Below are positions 5,736 through 14,678 of a stretch of 35,984 bases of DNA, one piece after another. A program made the position numbers and the translations under genes. The stretch is from contig JAFVIB010000040.1 of NCBI GenBank assembly GCA_017474235.1, positions 1 through 35,984 on the forward strand, in the 5' to 3' direction. The notes beneath the pieces were generated by a model. That model was given only the letters and a program-made list of their open reading frames with translations, had not been told where the DNA came from and did not search any database. Source of the DNA: Alistipes sp. Its GTDB lineage: Bacteria; Bacteroidota; Bacteroidia; Bacteroidales; Rikenellaceae. Each line of letters starts with the position of its first letter. Position 1 is the stretch's first letter.

Positions 5736-8591
5736 ATGAAAAAGTTTTCAGTTATTTGCGGTTTGGCATTAGCACTGCTTACCGCTGGTTGTACAAATGA
5801 CACAACCGAGGGTGTAAACCCTACTCTTACAACATCTATCTCTGTATCATTAGACCAAACTCGTACATATCTTGGCGAGATTAAAGATGGTCTCTATCCT
5901 ATTCTTTGGAGCGAGGGCGACAAGGTAGCCATCAATGGTGTTGCTACAGCTATTCCTGCTGCCTATGTAGGTCAGAACAGCGCCTATTTCGAGGGTGTTG
6001 CCGCTGCCGACGACTACTCACTATTCTACCCTGCTACACTTCTTGACACTAACTCTACTGGAAAGAATATTTATACCATTTCTGATGTTCAGACCTTCGT
6101 AGAGGGTTCATTTGCTGAGAATTCATCAATTTTGGTTGGCTATGCTAAGCATGCTGCAGAGGGCGAGACCAAAGTTAGCCTCAAGAATGTATATGGCTAC
6201 CTTAAAATCAACATCACTTCTGCTGCCGATGTAGAGGCAGTATATGTATCAGCCGCTGCATCTGAGGCTATCTCAGGTACATTTGAGGTTGATTACGATA
6301 CAGCAGCCATCACTCCAGTTGCAGGTAATAGCATTATCCGCGTTATGGGCGTTAAGGCTACCGGTGGTGTTGCCAATGTTGTAGTAGCAGTTCCTGCCGG
6401 CAAGTATGCAGACGGATTTATCGTAAAGATTCTCGACAAGAACAATCGTTCTATGACTAAGACTATCGGTAAGACCGACGGTGTTACTATCGAGCGCGCA
6501 CAACTCTACACACTCCCATCGTTAGCTTACTCAGCAAGCTCTACAGAGGATGTTGAGATTAACGATGCTACCGAGTTGCAGGCATTCCTCACTGCTGTTG
6601 ATGCAGGAGACTATGCCGTTTGGGTAAACGCAAATGGCGAAGTTGTTTTGGGTAACGATATTGACCTTACCGGTGTTACCCTTACTTGCAGCGCAAGCAC
6701 TGGAGATGCCGCTTTTGCAGGTGTATTCAATGGTCAGGGCTATGCACTGAAGAATTGGACTACATCCTCTGCTCTCTTTGCTGACAACAAGGGTACAATC
6801 AAGAATATCGTATTTGACAGTTCTTGTACGTGGACTCCTGCTACAGGCGATCAGGCTCTATTGGTTACAAAGAATAATGGTATAGTTTCGGGTATTACCG
6901 CAAATGTAAGCGTATCTTTTGATGCTGTTGCTATTGGCGCATCAACCACTATCGGTGCTATTGTTGCACGCTCATACAAGAGTGTTGAGAACTGCGTAAA
7001 CAATGGCAATATCTCTATTACCAATATCGATTGGACCGCAGGCAACCTAATCGCAGGCGGTGTTGTTGGTTACGGTTGGTACAAAGCCGGCGAGACTCTT
7101 GTAGGCAACTGTGTCAATAACGGTAACATTACCTTCTCAACCAAACAGGGTGTTGCAGGTATAAGCTACTATGTAGGTGGTGTCTTGGGTGCTACATCAA
7201 GTGTTGCTTGGGACAGCCTTGCAGCTGATAGTGATAAGGGTATTATTATCAACTGCCTTAATACAGGTGATGTCTCTTGCTCACGCGCCAATACAGGCAA
7301 TGGCACTTATGCCAACATCGGTGGTATTGCAGGTTATGTAGATGGCGACCTGGTAAATTGTGTGAACGAGGGTAATGTTTCATATCTCTGTGTCAATAAT
7401 ACTGACAGTGACACTGCTATTACTCGTACAGCCGTTGGAGGTGTTGTTGCAGCTTGTACATTCTCTGTTACCGACTGTATCAACCGCGGTAAAGTTACAG
7501 TAACCGGTACTTTTGCAGCTGGTGGTGGTACTACTACACAATTTGTTGGTCGAGTTGGAGACCCTTGCGTTGGAGGTGTTGTTGCTCAGGTGGGTAATGC
7601 TCTTGCATTGGGCGATGAGATATCAGGTTGTTACAACTATGGCGAGCTTGACCTGAATTGTACTATGAGAGGTGCTAATGGTAGCTCATTCCATGCCGGA
7701 GGTGTTATTGGTCTTGCACACAACGATATTGAGAATTGCCACAACTACGGTAAGGCTACATTTGGCGCAGGCATGAAGGTTCACTATCTTGGAGGTGTTG
7801 TCGCTCGTACATACCAAAACAGTGTCACTATCTCGAAGTGTACTAACAATGCACCTCTCTCATTTAAATCAACTGCAGTAAGCACAATCAAGCCTCAGAA
7901 CTATTTCGGTGCAGTTTGCGGATACGGAGCAGCTTCTCTTACAATTGACGAGTGTAGCAACTCAGGCAGTGTAACCGTTGAAGCAGGTCATGTATCTTCA
8001 AATAACAGTTATGCTGGAGGTATCGTAGGTCAGGCTTCGTCAAAGGCTACCGTTAAGGATTCCGAGAATAGTGGTAATATCAATATTATTCCGGCAGCGC
8101 AGTGGCGTGCAGGTGGTATTAGTGCAAATGTCGGAGGTACTATCTTACGCTGTACAAATACCGGTAATCTGACCGCTACATCATCTACATCAGACGGTAT
8201 AGGTGGTATTGTAGGTTTCGGACAGGCTAATATCACAAACTGTACTGCAAAGTGTACTATTACAGGTGGTGCAACAGCCCCTTGTGGTGGCTTGGTTGGT
8301 GGACACGGTAATACTGCACAGAGCTGGAATGGCAATACCATTAAGATTAACATTACTACTACCGGTGCTTACAAAGGTATCTTCTGCGGTAGTAATACAG
8401 CTGCAAATGATGGTGCAATTTCGACTATCGGTGATGCCTCTACAAACTATGTTTTGAGTGGTTCTACACTCAATGGCACAGCAGTTACTGCTGACGATTG
8501 TTCAGACCTTGCAAAGCTCTATGGCAATATTACAAATGATGGTCACGGAGTTCTTGGCACTTATGGCGTAACATTCAAGACAGAGAACTAA
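5736..8591 (+). CDS. GLUG-repeat surface lipoprotein with fimbrillin-like N-terminus
   Basis: 951 residues. MKKFSVICGLALALLTAGC is a lipoprotein signal with C19 as the lipidated residue. Residues about 30-265 (TRTYLGEIKDGLYPILWSEGD, cut here) resemble the N-terminal domain of fimbrillin-like proteins. From about residue 400 to 920 there are some thirteen repeats of the GLUG kind, each reading roughly GGVVGxx...NCxNxGNIT, as in IGGIAGYVDGDLVNCVNEGN. Such repeats form a long beta-solenoid and are typical of surface adhesins or peptidase-linked proteins. It is probably exposed at the cell surface. It follows the poly-G micro-ORF by 32 bp and ends at a bidirectional terminator. Confidence 0.85.
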   Translation: MKKFSVICGLALALLTAGCTNDTTEGVNPTLTTSISVSLDQTRTYLGEIKDGLYPILWSEGDKVAINGVATAIPAAYVGQNSAYFEGVAAADDYSLFYPATLLDTNSTGKNIYTISDVQTFVEGSFAENSSILVGYAKHAAEGETKVSLKNVYGYLKINITSAADVEAVYVSAAASEAISGTFEVDYDTAAITPVAGNSIIRVMGVKATGGVANVVVAVPAGKYADGFIVKILDKNNRSMTKTIGKTDGVTIERAQLYTLPSLAYSASSTEDVEINDATELQAFLTAVDAGDYAVWVNANGEVVLGNDIDLTGVTLTCSASTGDAAFAGVFNGQGYALKNWTTSSALFADNKGTIKNIVFDSSCTWTPATGDQALLVTKNNGIVSGITANVSVSFDAVAIGASTTIGAIVARSYKSVENCVNNGNISITNIDWTAGNLIAGGVVGYGWYKAGETLVGNCVNNGNITFSTKQGVAGISYYVGGVLGATSSVAWDSLAADSDKGIIINCLNTGDVSCSRANTGNGTYANIGGIAGYVDGDLVNCVNEGNVSYLCVNNTDSDTAITRTAVGGVVAACTFSVTDCINRGKVTVTGTFAAGGGTTTQFVGRVGDPCVGGVVAQVGNALALGDEISGCYNYGELDLNCTMRGANGSSFHAGGVIGLAHNDIENCHNYGKATFGAGMKVHYLGGVVARTYQNSVTISKCTNNAPLSFKSTAVSTIKPQNYFGAVCGYGAASLTIDECSNSGSVTVEAGHVSSNNSYAGGIVGQASSKATVKDSENSGNINIIPAAQWRAGGISANVGGTILRCTNTGNLTATSSTSDGIGGIVGFGQANITNCTAKCTITGGATAPCGGLVGGHGNTAQSWNGNTIKINITTTGAYKGIFCGSNTAANDGAISTIGDASTNYVLSGSTLNGTAVTADDCSDLAKLYGNITNDGHGVLGTYGVTFKTEN

Positions 8592-8612
8592 TCTAACTCG
8601 ACAAATATCAAT

Positions 8613-8642
8613 AAAAACCGTTGCAATCCTGCAACGGTTTTT
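8613..8642. terminator. Bidirectional terminator between GLUG lipoprotein and LytTR regulator
   Basis: AAAAACCGTTGCA, ATCC, TGCAACGGTTTTT: an 8-bp GC-containing stem (13 bp with the A/T tails) flanked by A-run and T-run, so it can stop transcripts from both convergent genes. Confidence 0.85.
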
Positions 8643-8645
8643 TAT

Positions 8646-9389
8646 TTATCCTATCTTATCGACAATAGCAGCAAAGCTCTCACGGTAGTTCTCGCCGATA
8701 GGGACATAGTCGTCGCCTGTCATAAAGACGCGACCCTTAGTATAGCCCGTAATATGGTCTATATTGACAATAAACGAGCGATGCACACGCACAAACTTAT
8801 CTGACGGCAGTGCGCTCTCCATATTCTTCAGGCGGAAGAATGTAACGAGTTTTGTGCCATCAACAAGGTGGAGTCTGACATACTCTCCTGCACTCTCAAG
8901 ATAGATAATATTTGCATAGCGCACAAGCGATGTCTTATGGTCGGCACGGATGCTGATACACTCTCGCTCAGTACTCTGCTCACTCTCCGGCAGCTGTTGT
9001 ACCCCACCATCACGCAGGCGCAACAACTCCATAATAGATTGCGCTTTACGGGCAGAACGCTCAAAAATATCAAAGCTGAATGGCTTGAGCAGGTAATCGA
9101 TAGCATCGAGCTTAAAGCCCTCAACAGCATACTCCGAGTAGGCTGTGGTAAAGATGACCATAGGATGGTTACCAAGTTCACGCACGAAATCTATACCGCT
9201 AAGCTCCGGCATATTGATATCCACAAAGATAAGCTCTGTAGAGTTTCCCTCTTGCAGCCACTGACGCGCCTCAAGTGCGCTATCAAAGCTCGCCAAGCGA
9301 TTCAAAAACGGCACACGAGAGATATAGCTCTCCATCTGTCGGACAGCCAAAGGCTCGTCATCTATAACGATACAGCTGATACTACTCAT
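8646..9389 (-). CDS. LytTR-family response regulator
   Basis: 247 residues from ATG 9389; a TTG two codons earlier also fits, but the ATG is preferred. The receiver domain (1-120) has D10-D11, phosphoacceptor D57 in FVDINMPELSG and K102 in LLKPF. Residues about 143-245 form the LytTR DNA-binding domain (LESAGEYVRLHL, FVRVHRSFIVN). The ATG overlaps the last 8 bases of the sensor kinase gene, showing translational coupling. Its targets are not identifiable; neither neighbour is an obvious regulon member. Confidence 0.93.
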   Translation of the reverse strand: MSSISCIVIDDEPLAVRQMESYISRVPFLNRLASFDSALEARQWLQEGNSTELIFVDINMPELSGIDFVRELGNHPMVIFTTAYSEYAVEGFKLDAIDYLLKPFSFDIFERSARKAQSIMELLRLRDGGVQQLPESEQSTERECISIRADHKTSLVRYANIIYLESAGEYVRLHLVDGTKLVTFFRLKNMESALPSDKFVRVHRSFIVNIDHITGYTKGRVFMTGDDYVPIGENYRESFAAIVDKIG

Positions 9390-10452
9390 TTTCAATAGGC
9401 ACTTTAAGGGTTACACAATAGCTATCACTACTCTTTACAATATCGAGCGTATATCTATCGCCGTATATATGCTCCAATCGGCGAGAGACATTATCAAGAC
9501 CTACACCACCGCCTTTGCTGCTGCTATTTTGGAAAAGTGAGTTCTCAAAACGGGCAACAACAGAGTCGTCTTCAATAGCGATATCGATATGGATATAGGA
9601 GTGTTTTTTACGGGCAATGCCGTGTTTAAATGCATTCTCGACAAAGACAATCAGCACCAGCGGCGGAACGGTCAGTGTCAATGGCATAGGATTAGGATAG
9701 TTGAATTTAATCTCTATATCCTGACAGTAACGAATACGCATCAGCTCGATATAGTTCTGCAAAAACTCAACATCTTTACTGAGCGGTATTCGCTCTGCTG
9801 TAGATTCATAGACCACATGGCGCATCATCCCCGACAGCTCGACAATACCTCTTTTGGCACTATCGGCATCAATATCTATCAGTGCGTGGATATTATTGAG
9901 CGTATTCATCAAAAAGTGAGGATTTATCTGATACTTAAGGTAGTACATCTCCGCCTCAACGCTCTCTCGAGCAAGGCGGGCATTATCCTCATCCTTCTGC
10001 ATAGACTCATAGAACTTCTTGATTCCGATATTGGCTGCGAACATAAAGACACACAGCACAATATTCCAATACCACGCAAGATCGGCAAGCGTTGCCTGAT
10101 GTGGCAGCACACCTAAGCCCGTAGTTCCGTCAGATATGACATGATACTGCTCAAGGCTCTCTATAAGAGCAAAGGCTACAGTAGTAACTGTAAAGGCTGT
10201 GATAACATACCACAATATACGCCCTCGGTTGAGCAAAAATGGGATTAATATATAGTTATTGAAGAGAAAAAGCGCAAGGTATGGAGTGATAATGCTCCAC
10301 GCAAGAAATACCTTATTATAGAAATCCACATTCTCCTCAGCCATCAAAAATGAGTTGAGAATAGGAATCAGATATACCGCAATAAAGACAAGGGCGTAGA
10401 GGAAATTCTCGCCAATGGTCTGTTTACGGATAAGTGGCACTTTGCGCTTCAT
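9382..10452 (-). CDS. LytS-type membrane sensor histidine kinase
   Basis: 356 residues. Four hydrophobic segments lie at about 17-37, 51-75, 79-99 and 127-143, then a short coiled linker. The His_kinase region carries H179 in QINPHFLMNTLNNIHALI, the phosphorylated histidine of this family; the ATPase part has the N-box VENAFKHG (271-278) and a GGGVGLDN G-box. No extracytoplasmic ligand domain is present, so the signal is probably sensed within the membrane. It is the partner of the overlapping LytTR regulator. Confidence 0.93.
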   Translation of the reverse strand: MKRKVPLIRKQTIGENFLYALVFIAVYLIPILNSFLMAEENVDFYNKVFLAWSIITPYLALFLFNNYILIPFLLNRGRILWYVITAFTVTTVAFALIESLEQYHVISDGTTGLGVLPHQATLADLAWYWNIVLCVFMFAANIGIKKFYESMQKDEDNARLARESVEAEMYYLKYQINPHFLMNTLNNIHALIDIDADSAKRGIVELSGMMRHVVYESTAERIPLSKDVEFLQNYIELMRIRYCQDIEIKFNYPNPMPLTLTVPPLVLIVFVENAFKHGIARKKHSYIHIDIAIEDDSVVARFENSLFQNSSSKGGGVGLDNVSRRLEHIYGDRYTLDIVKSSDSYCVTLKVPIENE

Positions 10453-10466
10453 ATCTCTATAACTTC

Positions 10467-10491
10467 AAAAAGGGGCGCATCTCTACGCCCC
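10467..10491 (-). terminator. Terminator of the acyl-CoA ligase transcript
   Basis: Minus-strand GGGGCG/CGCCCC stem with an 8-nt loop, followed by five T. It lies between the ligase stop and the sensor-kinase start, so the kinase genes need read-through or a promoter very close to their start. Confidence 0.75.
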
Positions 10492-10500
10492 TATCACAAA

Positions 10501-12201
10501 TTAATTTATACCCAACTTAGATACATTGTAGAGGTATCGCTTGATACTCTTCTTTGGTGTCTTCTCGAACTCTGATGGATAGATAGATATCGAAACGAGT
10601 CGCTCGTATGCAGCAAGCTGCGCATTGAGGTTCTTCAGATTCTCCTTCATCATCTCCTCCAAAGCTGTCTTATCGATATTCTCCTTCTCGCAGGTCTCGA
10701 AATCAGGCACTACAAGACCGTAGAGCTTGCCGTCATTCTCCAAAACAAGCGACTCAAGCACAAGTGGCATATTATTGAGCTTATCCTCAATCTCCTCCGG
10801 ATAGATATTCTGACCACTACCTGTAAGAATCATTGTCTTGCAACGACCACGGATGTAGAGTGTACCATCAGGGTCTATTGTACCCATATCGCCTGTATGG
10901 AGCCAGCCATCTGCATCGATAGCATTCTTTGTATCCCTCTCATTCTTGTAGTAACCAAGCATAACATGCTCTCCGCGTACCAAAATTTCACCTGCAATAT
11001 GCTGTGGATCTGACGAATCGATGCGTACATCTATCATCTGTTTCAGATAACGACCACAAGACGACGGTTTAAACTCATCAAAATGCTCTGTAACAGAGAT
11101 AAGCGGACCGCACTCTGTCATACCATAACCAACAGTGAATGGGAAGTGAATCTTCATAAGGAACGACTCTGTCTCCTTATTCATCGGAGCGCCACCGATA
11201 ACAAAGAGACGCAAGTTACCACCAAACGACTCGAGCAACTTCTTCTTAATCTGCGCAAATACAACCTCATTTACAAGAGGAAGCTTCATTGCAATACTAA
11301 GTGGACCCTTCTCAAGCAGAGGCATAATCTGCTTACGATAGACCTTCTCCAAAATCATCGGTACGGCACATATTAACTCCGGTTGTACCTTCTGAATTGC
11401 ACTGATGAGAATCTTCGGCGTAGGGATACGACCCAGCAGATTAATATGACCACCTACTGCAAGCGGAGTAAGAAAATCTACAGTACAACCAAAGGCGTGT
11501 GCAAGAGGCAGGAACGCAAGTGTACGACCGCCCTTGTGGAAGAATAAATCCCCGTGTTTATCTGCAATATTTGCGATACAATAGACATTTCCTGTAAGAT
11601 TGTTTACAGTCAGCATCACACCCTTTGAGTAACCCGTTGTGCCCGAAGTGTAGTTGAGCAGGATAAGCTGGTCGTTTGGCACATCTGCATACTTGATATC
11701 ATCAACTGTAAAGCCCTTTGGATAACGCTTACGGTAGTTCTCTGTCATCTGATCGATGCACTTTGTCATCTTATCGCCACCACGCTCAAAGATTACATGG
11801 TAATCAGTAAGCGACATTACAGCCTCAACATTTGGCATCTGCTCCTCATCAAGACCATCCCAATAGCTATCGGTCAAGAACAAGAGTCGAGACTCAGAAT
11901 GGTTTACAATATGTGTAATATCATTTGGAGTAAAGTCCTGAAGAATAGGTACAATAACAGCACCATAAGTCATTGTAGCGATATATACTACACACCAACG
12001 AGGAGTATTTCTACCGACAAGCGCGATTTTATCCTTTGGTTTAATACCGGCTTCGTCAAACATAATGTGCAACTTGGCTATCTCCTTCGCAAAACCGTAG
12101 TAAGAGTAGGTCTCGCCTGTAAAATAGTCTGTCACAGCACTCATCTCGCGATTTTCACGAAATGAACGCTCATACATCTTAATTAAGTTCTGTTCTAACA
12201 T
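10501..12201 (-). CDS. Long-chain fatty acid CoA ligase (AMP-forming)
   Basis: 566 residues. The ATP/AMP signature YTSGTTGYSKGV is at 184-195, VGYGMTECGPLIS is the adenylate-forming A5-type motif, and GWLHTGDMG is the C-terminal hinge motif. The length and motifs match the FadD-like/long-chain branch of the adenylate-forming family, which activates fatty acids with ATP and CoA. It lies 30 bp after plsY in the same direction, which fits joint use in phospholipid synthesis from exogenous or recycled fatty acids. Chain-length preference cannot be read from the sequence. Confidence 0.9.
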   Translation of the reverse strand: MLEQNLIKMYERSFRENREMSAVTDYFTGETYSYYGFAKEIAKLHIMFDEAGIKPKDKIALVGRNTPRWCVVYIATMTYGAVIVPILQDFTPNDITHIVNHSESRLLFLTDSYWDGLDEEQMPNVEAVMSLTDYHVIFERGGDKMTKCIDQMTENYRKRYPKGFTVDDIKYADVPNDQLILLNYTSGTTGYSKGVMLTVNNLTGNVYCIANIADKHGDLFFHKGGRTLAFLPLAHAFGCTVDFLTPLAVGGHINLLGRIPTPKILISAIQKVQPELICAVPMILEKVYRKQIMPLLEKGPLSIAMKLPLVNEVVFAQIKKKLLESFGGNLRLFVIGGAPMNKETESFLMKIHFPFTVGYGMTECGPLISVTEHFDEFKPSSCGRYLKQMIDVRIDSSDPQHIAGEILVRGEHVMLGYYKNERDTKNAIDADGWLHTGDMGTIDPDGTLYIRGRCKTMILTGSGQNIYPEEIEDKLNNMPLVLESLVLENDGKLYGLVVPDFETCEKENIDKTALEEMMKENLKNLNAQLAAYERLVSISIYPSEFEKTPKKSIKRYLYNVSKLGIN

Positions 12202-12231
12202 AAATTACAATATATAAATAAGGTGTTTATT

Positions 12232-12894
12232 CTATCTCTTCTTCCAAATATATGTTTTCGATTCACTGCCCGCCTTAAGTCGCGCAATATTAGACCTATG
12301 TGTCCACAACAACAGCAGAGCCACCGCTACCGAGAAGATTATAAACAGCAGCGATACCTCTCCACTTCGATTGTATGTAACAACAGAAAATATAGCGACA
12401 AAAATCGGGAAACAGCACCCCGCAACAATAGACGAAAGCGACACATAATGGGTAAAAACAAATACCACCAACCACACTGCAAAACAGAGCAGCGCGATGT
12501 GTGGCTGAATACCCGTAATGGCTCCTATAAGCGTCGAGACACCCTTTCCGCCCCTAAACGAAGCGAAAATAGGGAATATATGACCCAACACAGCAAAAAC
12601 CACAGTGAAAATCTTAAGATTGATAACCCACGCCGAAGATATATCTGCATCAAAGCGCATGATGCCCATAAGCGTAACCGCCACAAAACCCTTCATAAAA
12701 TCTATTGCAAAAACGGGTAAAGCGGCTCTTAAACCCAATACACGCAGCATATTGGTTGCACCTGCATTTTTACTACCGTGCTCACGAACATCAACACCGT
12801 AGTAGTGCCTGCCAATCCAGACGGCACTCGGTATCGAACCCAAAAGGTAGGCTACAACAAGTAGCACAAAAACAGCGCAATAAGTTACTATCAT
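12232..12894 (-). CDS. plsY: Glycerol-3-phosphate acyltransferase PlsY
   Basis: 220 residues, multipass membrane protein with hydrophobic segments near 3-24, 50-75, 87-105, 115-150 and 160-200. Three conserved PlsY motifs are visible: LLGSIPSAVWIGR (17-29), GSKNAGATNMLRVLG (40-54), and FRGGKGVSTLIGA. It transfers an acyl group from acyl phosphate to glycerol 3-phosphate, the first acylation of phospholipid synthesis. It heads the operon with the acyl-CoA ligase and has a textbook promoter. Confidence 0.95.
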   Translation of the reverse strand: MIVTYCAVFVLLVVAYLLGSIPSAVWIGRHYYGVDVREHGSKNAGATNMLRVLGLRAALPVFAIDFMKGFVAVTLMGIMRFDADISSAWVINLKIFTVVFAVLGHIFPIFASFRGGKGVSTLIGAITGIQPHIALLCFAVWLVVFVFTHYVSLSSIVAGCCFPIFVAIFSVVTYNRSGEVSLLFIIFSVAVALLLLWTHRSNIARLKAGSESKTYIWKKR

Positions 12895-12921
12895 TACATA
12901 ATTTATGCGTGTGCGTCACTG

Positions 12922-12952
12922 CAAAGATAGTAAAAATTTTGAAGATAGCAAA
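12922..12952 (-). promoter_or_regulatory. Promoter of plsY
   Basis: Minus-strand TTTG (12952-12949), 19 bp, TATCTTTG (12929-12922); exact match to the Bacteroidota -33/-7 consensus, about 27 bp ahead of the plsY ATG. Confidence 0.85.
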
Positions 12953-13043
12953 TTATCAGTCTCTCTTCTAATGCCCGACAAAAAGATAATCCTCTTTACA
13001 ACCATTTTATCCGTCAAATAGAATAACTTCTAATATAATTTTG

Positions 13044-13051
13044 TATCTTTG
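13044..13051 (+). promoter_or_regulatory. -7 element directly ahead of the GH109-like gene
   Basis: TATCTTTG ends only 4 bp before the ATG at 13056. If this box is used, transcription would begin at or next to the start codon, giving a leaderless message. No good -33 TTTG lies 19-21 bp upstream. Confidence 0.45.
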
Positions 13052-13055
13052 TTCT

Positions 13056-14450
13056 ATGGAGAGAAAATTTATACTTTTAGTAGTGCTTGCAGCCCTCTTT
13101 TTGGGTAGTTGCAGCAGTGATAACAGCTATCAAATCATTGATGGTACAATAGTTTGTAACACTCCGGAGCGAGCAGAGGGTCAGCAAGATATGCTTGCCT
13201 TTGCAGCAGAGCCGTTAGAGAGTGTTCGTGTAGGTTTTATCGGTCTTGGTATGCGTGGACCGGGTGCTGTGCGCCGTTGGTGCCAAATTGAGGGTACTGA
13301 GATTGTTGCACTCTGCGACCTCAACGAGGAGGGTATTATCAAGAGTCAAAACCACATCGCTAATGCAGGTCGCAAGCCAGCTGATGTATATACAGGCAGC
13401 GAGGAGGCGTGGCGAGAGCTTTGTGAGCGTGAGGATATAGATATTGTCTATATTATGACCGACTGGAAAAACCACGCGCAGATGGCTCTCTACGCTATGG
13501 AGTGTGGCAAGCATGTGGCAATAGAGGTTCCGGCGGCAATGACTATGGAGGAGATTTGGGCACTGATAGATACCTCCGAGCGCACCCGCAAGCACTGCAT
13601 ACAGCTTGAAAATTGTGTCTATGACCGCTTTGAGATGACAGCTCTCAATATGGCTCAGCAGGGTCTGTTTGGCGAGATTCTCCATACTGAGGGTGCCTAT
13701 ATCCACTGCCTATCCGAGTATTGGGATCAATACTACAACAATTGGAGATTGGAGTATAACCGAACACATATTGGCGATGTATATCCTACACACGGCATCG
13801 GTCCTATCTGTCAGGTGCTTAATATCCATCGTGGCGACCGTATGAAGACCCTTGTGGCTATGAGTACAAGGTCTGTGTCGGGCGATAAGTATTGGCAGAA
13901 GATGTTCGGCGAGAGCTGTGGCGAGTTTGCAAATAGCGACCAGACCACCACTCTTATACAGACCGAACTTGGCAAGGTTATCCAGCTCCACCATAATGTT
14001 ATGACCCCTCGCCCATATTCGCGCGACTATGCCCTTGTCGGCACTACGGGATATGCTACAAAGTACCCGTCAGCAGGTTTTCTGCTCGGCGAGCAGACTG
14101 TTGGCGAGGTCGATATCGAGAATCTCGATAGCCACCGTATGGTAGATCAGCAGACCTTCAACAAACTTATGGAGCAGTATAAGCACCCTGTAACAGCCCA
14201 TACCGAGGTTATGGCAGCAAAGGTCGGCGGTCACGGAGGTATGGACTATATTATGGACTACCGCCTTGTATATTGCCTTCGCAATGGTCTGCCTCTTGAT
14301 ATGGATGTCTATGACCTTGCAGAGTGGTGCTGCCCTATCGAGCTGAGCGCACTCTCTATCACACACGGCTCAATGCCGGTAGCAATTCCGGACTTCACCC
14401 GTGGAGCTTGGCAGAGAATAGATGGCTATCGCCACGCGTGGGCAGAGTAA
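13056..14450 (+). CDS. GH109-like lipoprotein of the Gfo/Idh/MocA fold
   Basis: 464 residues from ATG 13056 (a TTG five codons earlier is unlikely). Lipobox LGSC with C19. The Rossmann motif VGFIGLGMRGPG (59-70) binds NAD; EVPAA (157-161), ENCVYDRFEM (185-194), DVYPTHGIGPICQ (241-253) and NIHRGDRM (256-263) are the conserved segments of family GH109. These enzymes hydrolyse alpha-N-acetylgalactosamine linkages (blood-group A-like glycans) by an NAD-dependent redox mechanism. Export as a lipoprotein fits action on host glycans in the periplasm or at the surface. Substrate could differ from alpha-GalNAc, since the family is only partly characterised. Confidence 0.88.
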   Translation: MERKFILLVVLAALFLGSCSSDNSYQIIDGTIVCNTPERAEGQQDMLAFAAEPLESVRVGFIGLGMRGPGAVRRWCQIEGTEIVALCDLNEEGIIKSQNHIANAGRKPADVYTGSEEAWRELCEREDIDIVYIMTDWKNHAQMALYAMECGKHVAIEVPAAMTMEEIWALIDTSERTRKHCIQLENCVYDRFEMTALNMAQQGLFGEILHTEGAYIHCLSEYWDQYYNNWRLEYNRTHIGDVYPTHGIGPICQVLNIHRGDRMKTLVAMSTRSVSGDKYWQKMFGESCGEFANSDQTTTLIQTELGKVIQLHHNVMTPRPYSRDYALVGTTGYATKYPSAGFLLGEQTVGEVDIENLDSHRMVDQQTFNKLMEQYKHPVTAHTEVMAAKVGGHGGMDYIMDYRLVYCLRNGLPLDMDVYDLAEWCCPIELSALSITHGSMPVAIPDFTRGAWQRIDGYRHAWAE

Positions 14451-14481
14451 ATACGACCAATGCTGTATTTGACAATAAAAC

Positions 14482-14544
14482 CCCCGGATGGAACATACTA
14501 AGCGTATTTCCTATTCGGAGATTTGAGGGATATGCCGCAAATGC
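14482..14544. repeat. REP-like palindromic repeat, copy 1
   Basis: 63 bp, 59 of 63 identical to copy 2 at 14609. The first 39 bases fold into a hairpin with loop TAAGC; this copy has extra mismatches compared with copy 2. The tail GATTTGAGGGATATGCCGC has no obvious pairing. It lies 31 bp after the GH109-like stop codon, between convergent genes. Confidence 0.8.
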
Positions 14545-14548
14545 TGAC

Positions 14549-14606
14549 TTTTCACGATAAAATCATTTTGTTGTCAGAGTGCTGTAGTTGTGGTGCATCG
14601 TGAAAA
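14549..14606. repeat. Inverted repeat between the two REP-like copies
   Basis: TTTTCACGAT (14549-14558) and ATCGTGAAAA (14597-14606) are perfect complements around a 38-nt loop. With the flanking copies it makes a composite hairpin-hairpin-hairpin block that resembles BIME-type elements. Confidence 0.65.
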
Positions 14607-14608
14607 AT

Positions 14609-14671
14609 CCCCGGATGGGACATACTAAGCGTATTTCCCATTCGGGGATTTGAGGGATGTGCCGCAAATGC
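14609..14671. repeat. REP-like palindromic repeat, copy 2
   Basis: Second copy, 127 bp after the first. CCCCGGATGGGACATAC pairs with GTATTTCCCATTCGGGG around TAAGC: sixteen pairs including one G-U, with a single C-T mismatch. It ends 7 bp before the stop codon of galK on the other strand and may also act as a transcription stop for both convergent units. Confidence 0.8.
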
Positions 14672-14678
14672 AGTACTA

